DNA from: Whitmania pigra
Taxonomy: Eukaryota; Annelida; Clitellata; Hirudinida; Haemopidae
Assembly: GCA_021613335.1 (NCBI GenBank)
Contig: JAJTWR010000266.1
Span: 3,148,501 to 3,212,500 of the forward strand
Reading direction: 5' to 3'
DNA: 64,000 nt
In this document: one piece after another, positions 46,385-56,200 of the stretch
Position numbering within the stretch: the first letter of the stretch is position 1
Layout of the letters: every line of letters begins with the position of its first letter
The notes under the pieces: model-generated
Databases searched by the model: none
What the model saw: the letters and a program-made list of their open reading frames with translations, nothing else
Told to the model about the DNA's origin: nothing
Program-made: the position numbers and the translations under genes

Positions 46385-49365
46385 TCAGACGAAATGAGGT
46401 TCTGGGAGCTTCACGCTAGTGTTGTTTATACCTGGATGGAATCGCGCACGGGACGCTGCCATTTCCCTGCCAAGTCGTCTCGTCTGACGCTCAGAGTCGC
46501 TCAAAAACAGCGGATAGTTTTCCAGCCTGCGTTCGACGTTTTGCGGCAGACGAGCTCCGTCGTAAGACTGAGACCAGAGGTTGTCTGGAGCTCTTTCCGA
46601 GCATTCCTTTCGGTTTTTAAGAATATTCTTCACGGCCTCTCTGACGGTGCATTTATTAGTCACAACCTCGTTGATCGTTCGCTCGGCCAGTTCATCGAGT
46701 GTGTCTGCTTTTTGACATTCTCCGAGAAGTGGCTGGCCGAAAGAAATTAGTTCCCCATATTCGTGCAACGTCACAGGACTGGGCATGTCGTCTTCATTCT
46801 TTGCGTGGTGGCGTTCATCAAACGCAAGTCTCATCGTCTGCTTCTCTCCATTGATCTGCGCCGGCATGTTGGTGGAAAAGAATTGGCGCCTGTTTGTTGT
46901 TGGATCATGCCATCTGGAAGATGTATAAGTCGTGTGGCTGGGTCTGCAAACATGCTCCTCTGGCTGTACGAATGTCTTGAACACGTTTCGTTGCCTCGGA
47001 ATTTCGCTGCCTGAGAGTTTCGGATCATCTTCGAGAAATCTTACGGATTTCTTTTCTCCGCTCTTTCTTTCGCTCTTATCTTCGACACGGTTCTTTCCAG
47101 GCTCCTCAAATTGCCACGGAGACGAGTTGAAATTAGCTCTTTCATCTCGTACGAATTCTCCTCCGTTTCTGAAATTCCTGTCGATTTCTGGCTCACATTT
47201 CAGCGAAGATTTCGTCTCTCCCGCATTTGTTTTGTTTACAAAAGAGCTTTCTCTTTCATATCCATCTCCATCATTTTGATCGACCTGGAAATCAACCTTT
47301 TTGAAGGCCATGCCGTCCATGTAGCTCTTCAAACCTTTTAACGAACTTGTCAATCCAAAGGTTCCTGCCCTTTCCAAGATGGCATCTCTGTAGGTGGGAC
47401 TTCTGTTTTCACGTGTCGAATAAGGTGACGTGCGATTGGTCAACTGATGAACGTTTGTTTTAGCTGCAGGTGGTTCGAAGTTTGCAGACGAATTTGATTT
47501 TTCTTTATCGTGCTCTTTGAACATGCTAAAATCTGCCTGGATTAGTGGAAGTTTGTCTACAGCTGTTGGACTGTTGCTGTTATTGTATGCAGTTGTGCTA
47601 TTATTGTTGCCGGCGTATGGAGTGTTATTATTGTTGCTGCTGTTGTTGTAGGCATTGTTGTGATTGTCGTGTTTCACTGGAAAAAGCGAAGGCCGTGATA
47701 TGAGGGAATTCAATACCTCAGCTGATGGAGGTGCTGGCCATTCTTCTTCACTCTCGTCGGTGTCTATGAACTGCATGGGCGATGATTTGACGGGTGACGA
47801 ATTTCCTTTGCTGCCGTTATTGTTAATGTCGTCATCGTTATTGTTGTTCACGTCTGACACGTGCTGGCTATTTTCGTCGTCGTTATTGCAATTTTCCAGA
47901 GAATCATCGTCGTCGCTTGTTTCCTTCTCGATGGAATGTTCCAGGCTTTCGTTTTCCCTTCCCGCGTCTAATTCAGATCCTGAAGAAGTTGAGTGCCTCG
48001 ATTCGTCAGCCGCGACACTTCCAGAATCTTCTTGAGTCTCCTCATCCGTCGAAACCTCACCTCTCGCTTCGCTTCTTGAAATTTCCGCTGTTTCTTTTGT
48101 TTCTAATCTCTCAATCTTCTCACCTTCTTCCTCTACCTCCTCCTCCTCCTCCTCCTCCTCTTCATCCTCCTCTTCCTCTTCTTCTTCCTCCTCCTCTTCC
48201 TCCTTTTCTTCTTCCTCTTCATCGTCCTCGTCGTAGTCTGCATCATTCGATGCAGATGGCGAATTTTCCACGAAATTTTGTTCGCCTGGAATTATTCCAT
48301 GAATGCAGGCTTGGTTGGGTGACGATGGCTGTACAGCTTCCTCGACTTCATGTTCGGGCGATTTTGAGTGGAGAACGGGAGAACTTTTGATTTGTGAATC
48401 GATTTTTAAAGAATGTCTTCGTTTAGGCGATTCGCAATATGCTTCCATTTCAAAATCTGAGTCCGAGTTTTCAGAGTCGCCGAAAGAAGTCTTGATCTCT
48501 TCTTGCGTCGGAATGTTATTAATTTGGCGGTAATCAGTTAAATTTATCTCCTGCAGATTCGATAGCAAATCGTGACAAAAGCGATTAATTTCAGTCCCAT
48601 TCATTTTCCAAGCGTCTTCATCCTCCTGCTGAGCGGGCAATTTGTTTACCTGTGCAATAACGTCTGCCTCCAGTTTATCATCATCCTCATTCGAAAACTC
48701 GGTTTCAAGTTGCCAGGAATATTTTTCCTCGGTGAGTTTCGGGGCGCAGTCGTCGAAATTTGTTTCGAGACAGACAGAGTTGACGGAGGAGAGGCTGCTC
48801 TCGAAACTGGCGTTGACTGATGGAAGGTTTTTCCTTCTCCTCTTTGTCAATCTCACGGCTTCCACTGGTTCCTCGTCGTCGTCATCCTCATCTTCGTTGA
48901 TTTCAACTTCGCTTGACGTGGCGATGAAACTGTTAGAACCAAAGGCACCCTTTTTCCACCTGTTTTGGAGAGGTTTCCTCTTGTCTTGAGCTTTTTTTGT
49001 AATCCCAGAGTCGTTCGTTTTCGTCCTCGCCGGAAGAGGAGGCGGTTTATGGAGCAGACGAGGAGCAGTTACATGAGGCGGTGAAGCATGTCTGGTTTCT
49101 TGGATGATTTTTGTGAGATCGGAAGGCTTTTGAATCGAAGTTTCTCGAAAGAAATTGAACTCTCCAGCCATTGACCTGTCAATCCTGCTCGCCTTTTTGC
49201 ATGCTTTGTCCTCATCGAGTTCGAAGGATTTCGACAAAGAAAATGTTTTCTTCTTTTTTGCTTGAAGTCCAAAAACAAGTCCTGATTTTCCGGGAGCATT
49301 TTCAGTTTCAATTTTGTTCTTCCGCCTCCTCTGAGGTGAAAACTGTTGTTGTGTTTCTGCGATCG
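46385..49365 (-). CDS. Ig/acidic protein exon 2: long disordered body and C terminus
   Basis: A 2,981-nt exon starts after CCTTTTCAG with AIAETQQQFSPQRRRKNK. It runs open to TGA at 46387-46385. Visible parts are a Lys-rich start, a Pro-rich ligand-like stretch (LLHKPPPLPARTK), poly-Glu, Ser/Asp-rich repeats, Asn-rich sequence and the C-terminal segment ending LPEPHFV. An open frame this long in AT-rich DNA is strong evidence of coding. Confidence 0.88.
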
Positions 49366-50098
49366 CTGAAAAGGAACATGTAATTGAAAGAGATGTTTTT
49401 TTATTTACTTTCAGTTTTCTATCTACATGTCAACAGCTATATATGTCTGCCTACTCATTTGCTTATCTAATTCAACAACACACGATTCGAAACAGTACTT
49501 ATACAAAATCAATTAATGCCACGTTTAGCATCTGAAGATTCAAGTTACGAAAGCGAGCTAAATTGGGATGGAAATTTGAATAGAAATTAACCTTCAATGC
49601 GTCTGAAATTTACGTTTCTTGGAAGATCGCTCTCTTTGCCAGCGTTCTCTGAAAAAGTTTTTAATTTTTAATTTGAGTTTCGTGAGGTTTTTTTTCTCTT
49701 AATAAGTTACTAAAAAAAGGTTTTGACACGAAATCTACTTTCAACATCAACAAACCCTTTTCATTCACTTCGACTTCAATCATGCAACAGTCTTCCCCGA
49801 GATCATTGGTCGCGATTGCCCAAACTCCTTCCTCCAGGTTTTTGTGGGACTTGTTGACAACGAGTGTGCACGTACCTTGGTCATCTTGACCTACCCGGTA
49901 CTTGCTAGAGGGCTTAACCCTTTTTCGCCCTACCTGCCACCTTACCTGAGGCCTCGGATTGCCCTCGACCCTCAGAGATAATTTTATCGGATGGCCTTCA
50001 ACGGCCTCAATTGTTCCCTGTATGGAGGAAGTGTCAAATGAGGGTGGAAAATTCTTCTTCCTGCGCTGTCGCTCCATCTTCTGGGAGTGTTCAACAGT
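46385..50098 (-). CDS. Ig-domain protein with disordered acidic body, about 1,100 residues (unrecognised)
   Basis: Two exons, 50098-49756 and 49365-46385, join in phase 1. The likely start is ATG at 50077 (AAGATGG context); the 21 bases before it, back to an acceptor, would be 5' UTR, although the frame stays open there. Residues 14-106 form an I-set Ig (VEGHPIKLSLRVEGNPRPQ, VRWQVGRKR, AIATNDLGED). Both disulfide Cys positions are replaced, which suits a cytosolic Ig as in palladin, titin or obscurin-type proteins. The remainder is basic, then Ser/Asn/Glu-rich: a poly-Glu run at about 484-522, an Asn-rich stretch at about 665-709, and a more structured-looking C terminus (DELAERTINEVVTNKCTV, REAVKNILKNRKE). 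No signal peptide or membrane segment. A cytoskeletal or sarcomeric scaffold is only an inference from the Ig type. Confidence 0.82.
49366..49755. other. Intron of the Ig/acidic gene with a possible 35-nt exon
   Basis: A 390-bp intron between G|GTTTGT and TTTTCAG. On the minus strand, 49648-49614 is bounded by CTTTTTCAG and C|GTAAAT; inclusion would shift the downstream frame. Confidence 0.55.
49756..50098 (-). CDS. Ig/acidic protein exon 1: I-set Ig domain
   Basis: Acceptor CTCTTTCCAG precedes ACTGTTGAACACTCCCAGAAG and the ATG at 50077-50075. The exon encodes MERQRRKKNFPPSF, then the Ig domain through EVEVNEK, and ends at G|GTTTGT in phase 1. Expected Cys in strands B and F read Ser/Leu and Ala, so there is no disulfide. 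The exons upstream of 50098 were not found. Confidence 0.82.
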
Positions 50099-50999
50099 CT
50101 GGAAAGAGGTACGAATAAATTCAATAGGGTATCTGAGATTTAAAAAGATACGAGATATAAGTGAAATAATTTTTTAAAATCAGAATTTATTATGGAAAAA
50201 TAAAATTTGAATATCAATGGCAGCTGTCAGATGGGGATGATGAAGAATGGCCATTTGTTGTCATTTATTGTCCGAATTATGTTCGAGTTTTGAATAAATC
50301 CACAAGCTTATGATGACATGCTGAAGACAATTTGGGGGTGTAACTCGTAAATTATAAACATAATTATAGTAAATTAATTATAAACATTAATAAATTGGAC
50401 ATTGCTTGATTACTTTTGTAAATACTTCTTGGCTTCTCATTTAACTTTCGATCAAGATAAAAACATTGCGCAACAATTTTTAAATTCCTCGGATTACATG
50501 GCAATATCAATTTTGCTCGATTTTCAAGCCAGCTGAATTCGTAACGTAATTCAAATGAGAGAAAACAACTTTGTAGAAAGTACGGTGTCGCACAGGTGAG
50601 AGTTCAATACAGGTAGAAGTTGTGAATAAATCGCCCATCAGTAATTATAAACGGCCTCGTAATTAACCGTTCGCAAGTTTGACATATTAAACGCCTAGAA
50701 TTCAGCTGCTCTTGACGCATCCTCTAGGAGATTAAGATTAACTTTTCGTCAATATTTTCTCTTCTTAATTACAGTACAACAACAACAATAATAATAACAA
50801 CAACAATAAATAACTCATGACTCAACAATAATAAATTCCTCCGATCAATAAACTCAGTACCAGGAGGGCAGCCGCAAATTTGGAGCCATAAATTTGACAA
50901 ACTGACCGAACGGACGTGAGTGGGGAGATATCGATCAATTCCATAAAATCTTTTCCAACCAAATCTTTACTCGCCTGCTTTATGCCAATCAGGTGTAAT

Positions 51000-51040
51000 A
51001 ATATTAATAATAATAACAACAACAACAACAACAACAGCAA
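51000..51040. repeat. AAT/AAC microsatellite
   Basis: AATAATATTAATAATAATAA passing into AAC units, between the TRPM and Ig/acidic genes. Confidence 0.85.
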
Positions 51041-52343
51041 ACAAAACAGAAGCAAAAGCAACTACAAGACATACAAACACGTACGTGCAACGCAAGAACC
51101 GCCCGTACGTCTAATGATTTGAGATGAAAAGAGATTTGGCCGAGAATTTTGAGCAAAGAAAAACTTTCGATCAATTTTAATAGAATTTCCGTCCGGACGA
51201 AACGTGAAATCGCGGTCGACATACCTTGGAATCGCCCGATAAACTTTCTTCCAATGAAGACGAAAAGGCGGCAAATATCCGAAATGAAGAAAAACGTTTC
51301 ACTCCAAATGAATTTGTATTTTGTCTTTTTTAAGTCCAGAGCTCAACATTTACTTGGAACTACTCCATTCCGGTGCTTCAACTCACCTGTTCGTTGTTTG
51401 TTTTCCTTTGATTGAATGCTCACCTGTGTTATGCCTTAACTTGTTAAAAGCCGTTAAGTTGAAGCTAGAGCCAGACTAACCCTTAGGCAGCCATTAATAA
51501 TGAATTAGTTTGAAAATAAGTTACTAATTTGCATTAATATCAAAGCTTATTCAAGCTTTCTTTGTTTTGTTTTCACCTAATTAATAACCAGCTGACATCC
51601 CATTAACATATCATTAGGTAACATTCTTGTTGTTATTAAGAGCAAGAAAGTGGGTGCGCGTGCGTGTGTGGGGTCCTTCAGAAACAAAAGTAAACAAAAG
51701 ACATTGTTGGTCTCCCTGTAATAGTGTTGTCGTCGATTTTAAGAATTAGTCTTTCGTCATGAGAAGTAGCGTTCCATGGACGTGTCACGAGGCAGTCACG
51801 CAATGCGCCAACAAAACTAGATTCCTGATCACGTGGTCTCACGCAACACGACTATTCGATTCGCTACGTGAAAGCATCAAAGACCTACTGATCCTAACTC
51901 GCTGGAACAGAGTGGTCTACCACTCGAGTTTTGAGTGGCAACGATAAATAGTCGACCTGTCGAGAAATAACTACCTTTTTCTGTGTTTTTGACTAATTTT
52001 TGAGGACTAATTATTTTTATTTTTATTGCTAAGATTCGCGAGCTAATCTATCTCGATAAAGTGCTGTCATTGCTAGCTCGATAAATTAGGTATTTAGCTC
52101 AGTTTTCAGAGTAATGATTTTCTTTAAGTCAAAACTTTTCGCAAAATTAACGAAACTTAAGAATGGGTCTTTCCAGACAATAGGACGGGGGAAAAGCGCG
52201 AAAGTGAGAAAGTTGGGGTGATTTTTGGAATTTTTAAACGTTTCGAAATGGCAAAACACTTTAGAAGTCCAATAAAAGGAATGTATTGTATCGTTCGCGT
52301 GGGATCACCGCAACTCCGGCAACTATAACAATAAAGCTAGAAC

Positions 52344-52402
52344 AACAACAACAACGACAACAACAACAACGACAACAACAACAACAACAACGACGACGAC
52401 GA
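52344..52402. repeat. AAC/GAC microsatellite
   Basis: AAC triplets with interspersed GAC, ending in GACGACGACGAC. Confidence 0.9.
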
Positions 52403-52895
52403 CAGCATATTACTGCCTCTCGATTTTTGGTACCACTTGAAAATGCCTCACACCAGCGATGATTAATGTAGGTGAAGTCATTAATGCAGGTGAATCTCAC
52501 TTGCACCTCGGCAAGCATGCAGGTCAAACACTTTATTGTATTAAGGTTACGATTGGCGGAAAATAAATAACAAGAGTAAAGATTAAATAATAAAATTAAC
52601 GAATAAACAATTACTATTATTAGTGGTAATATTTTTAATATGTTTTATATAATGTTTTAATTATTTAATTATCAAAGAATAAACAAAATAATAAATAATA
52701 AAAAATAAATAATAAATAATCAACAATCAAACAGGAAGAATGTTTTTGATCCCTTTGACCCCTCGAAGTAAAACAGAGGCACGAATGTGAACTATGACCT
52801 CAAAAATTGTCACAAATCTCCCTACTTCGCTGAGACGGGCAACTGATAAAATATTAGATGTGAATGCTACCAGACGACACACTGAGTCAACAAAA

Positions 52896-53005
52896 TCTTA
52901 TTATTATTATTATTGGTATTATCATTACCATTAGAATTATTAATATTATTATTATTATTATTATTATTATCATCATCATCATCATCATCATTATTATTAT
53001 TATTA
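52896..53005. repeat. ATT/ATC microsatellite near the TRPM 3' end
   Basis: ATT runs flank a run of seven ATC units. It lies 130-240 bp past the TRPM stop codon and so is probably within the 3' UTR. Confidence 0.9.
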
Positions 53006-53132
53006 ATATCATTGTGATAAATGTAATAATAGGTTACTATAATAAATTACTATTACTAATTTACAATGAAAATATTAGTTCAATAGAAACTTTTCATTAT
53101 GAACTAATAGGCACTTGAGCTTCAAATGGCTC

Positions 53133-53252
53133 TTAAAAGACAGCATCGTGCATGCGAGCAACTTGGTAAAGTATTAACAGGTCGGAACCATATGCTTCCA
53201 GATTGGAACTTATTCTCTTCCAGGTGTACTTTTCACAGTCACTGAATTTGAA
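53133..53252 (-). CDS. TRPM2: TRPM terminal exon: NUDT9-H C terminus
   Basis: After AATTCCAG the exon encodes [20 protein letters not shown], then [18 protein letters not shown] and TAA at 53135-53133. W-x-x-I....A-Y-S/G matches the V-x-W...LYASH....A ending of NUDT9. No AATAAA is close; the nearest clear one is near 52537-52532 on the minus strand. Confidence 0.9.
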   Translation of the reverse strand, partial: FKFSDCEKYTWKRISSNLEAYGSDLLILYQVARMHDAVF

Positions 53253-56200
53253 CTGGAATTTGAAAATAAATTTGAAACAATTTAGAACTGGTTTATATAT
53301 AACAAATATAATAAATTTTTAATATGATTAAAACATTATGTATGTTATTATTAGAAGGTTGGAAAAGTATAACTGATATAATACAAATTATTATATAAAT
53401 TATGATTATTATTATTATTATTACAATAATGTATAAATAACTAACATAATAAATATTGTATATAAATTATTAATAGAAAATTATATCATTAAGTAATAAC
53501 AAAGTAACATAAATAATAATAGTGGCACCTTAAAACCGTGCTGGGGACTGACTGGTCCCTCTGTTGTTAGGGTGTTGTCGTCGTCATGGTAATTCTTGGC
53601 AATCACTTCCAACCAGGCATTGTCAGTGTTTCTGGGGTCGTCAAGGTAACCTTCAAACAAGTTCCATTCAATTGACAAAACAGTAAAGAATTTACATCCA
53701 TAATATAAATAACAATGTGTAACCATACATATACTATACATAATACATGACACAAGTCACATGAGGTCAAGTGAAGGTGGAGGTTCAAACCTTGGAATAC
53801 GTGTTTTTCATTGATCCTTAGCCAAGTCATGGCCTTTTGTTCCAAAACGTTCACCATTGCCGGGTACAGACACTCGTACACGGGCATGTGTTCGTGGGGT
53901 ATTACATACTGCAGGCAATTAGTAATTAATTAATTTAATTATTATTAGTGCTAATGATATTCATTATTATTTTATTGTTTACCAGCTATGGAATTGTTTT
54001 ACAACAATTGATCAAAACAGAAGCCCAGCCAACCATACCTCGGGCACGAAACTCAGTGGCGAACCGAGAGGTTCTTCGACGGAAAGAAACTGAAGCCTTT
54101 TGAGGCCTTCTGTGGTGCTTTTGTCCTCCCATCTTGAATATAGGAGAATGAAATAAATTAATTATTAGCAACAGAATAAATTATTAACAAAAACGGAATA
54201 AATTAATTATTAACAACAACGAAATAAGTTAATTATCCATAACAACAATATACCTAAATGAACTAAATAAACATGCAAACGTAAACATTTTGAAACATAT
54301 TCCTTCATTAAATTGGCTTATGGGAATTACTTTGCAATACAACTAACCTAGTCAGGACAGCCTTGTGAACTCTGTTTGGTCCCCATCTGGGCAAAACCCC
54401 TCTCCCTCTTAGGCCAGTCCTGCCCATGGGGTTCAGTGGGATGCCCTGGATGACCTGATATTCCCCCAAGTCACTGATCCTATTCACTTCGAGATGTTGG
54501 TTGAAATAAAGGGTAATGGATGGGTTCCTTCAAAATAGTTTAGCATTAAATAATAATAATAATAATAATAATTGTATATAGCTTTTAGAAACATAAAATT
54601 AGAAACATAATTCCATTTGTAACAACCTCAATATGTCTTCATCTGCATGTGGTATTTCGAAGACGTACGAGTCTGTGAATGCTTCGGGTTTGTACTCGGG
54701 AAAGTCAACCTAAAGAATCGATGTCGTGCATGATAATAATATTTAGAAAAAATGTATAATAACCAAATAAATATTAATTAAAATAATAAAAATTAAAAAT
54801 AAATAAACAGTCTAAAAATTAACATATAAAATAATGCTATAATCAACTCACCTCGAATGGCACTTTGGAATCGGGAACGGCACATCTGAAGATGCGAACG
54901 TTGGAATAATTTGCGTAAAAAAATGTCCTCGACTTCTGATGGAGTTCCACGAGTTTCTGGAATTCCTTCTGCATGACTTTCTTTCGCTCTTCAATCATTT
55001 TGCTGTTCGATTTCTTCTCTGGAATTATTAAATTATAATTTTTAATAATTGAATGATGTTGACTACTTAAATTATAATATTAAATACTTACATTTGTATA
55101 ATCATTATATTATTGTCCTTTCAAAAACTTTAATTTAGAAGCTAATATTTTCATTCACAATTTCAGGGTAATAACTAATTATATGATGCAGGCATAAAAA
55201 CCTAAACACAACTATTTAATATGACAATTTATGTAAATTAAGAAACTTAAGATGAATCATAGAAAAGCGTAAATCTAACGTTGTTCGCGAAGGTCACTGA
55301 GGTTGTAGGATGACTCGCTGACCTTGTTCTTCTCGGAGGTGTACTGGTTGATCAGCCAGAATAAGGTCCTCGATGCCATTTCAAGCTGTCAAAAAAAAGT
55401 TCACGAGTTAACACAAGTTGCCCAGGCTTGTGCACTTGATAAAAGCTAATTTTGGTATTATGTTACGATGTAATAATAACAATAATGTAATTATAATAAT
55501 AATTATCGAATGTAAATTATAGTAATTGTAATGCATAACTCTAACTTGATTAATATTAAGTGTACTACTCTGTGTTGCTAAATAGGCTGCTGTTCATTAA
55601 AACATTCTGTTTCACAGATTCATAGATCAAATGTTGACAGGTGTCATGAGCACACCACTGTCCTTTTAAGGACTGCATTCATGTTTCATTTACGAAGGTC
55701 ACAAAATTCTGACCCAAATTAACCATCATTTTAATCATAAATATTGAAAACAAATAATTCTATGGCTACATGTTTCTCGATGTGGCTGAATCGTTCATCC
55801 AAGTCTGGTGGAAAAGCAGGAGCGATGAACTTGGTTGAAACCTGAGAGGCCAGAATGCTGTTCGTGGAAAACTGTCTTATTTGGAGACCCATTGTGTCCA
55901 CCCTGTAATGGGCATTTCATTTTCAACTACTTAGTTAGTAAATATTTTTATCAAAGAATTTAATTAAGAGAATCAAACATTCTACTACAAGCATCAATTA
56001 GGAAGCAGTCTTATTTCATTTGATAAAGTACTAATTAGTTGTTGAATGTTTGCTAATTTAATGGTTAAGCTTTGGCCCATGTTGTGTCAATTATCTGGCT
56101 TGAATCACCATTTAGAATTAACTGGTTAGACATGTGCAGTCACACTAATGTCACCATAACTTGCATTAAGAAGTTTAATGACCAATTATTAAATTATTTA

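Larger units (their letters stand above)
50099..53132. other. Spacer between the TRPM and Ig/acidic genes
   Basis: Probably holds the TRPM 3' UTR and the promoter and 5' UTR of the Ig/acidic gene, both minus strand. AAC, AAT and ATT microsatellites are present. No coding exon could be supported, and no promoter motif is convincing. Confidence 0.6.

Noticed and set aside
47664..48390. Plus-strand open frames opposite the long exon, including Pro- and Leu-rich runs
   Set aside because: They are antisense readings of the poly-Glu and Ser codons of the minus-strand gene.
50889..50985. Minus-strand segment reading ASKDLVGKDFMELIDISPLT with AG and GT borders, as an upstream exon of the Ig/acidic gene
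   Set aside because: Its exit phase (2) does not fit the phase-0 start at 50098, and the acceptor side is microsatellite. Without RNA it is not supportable.
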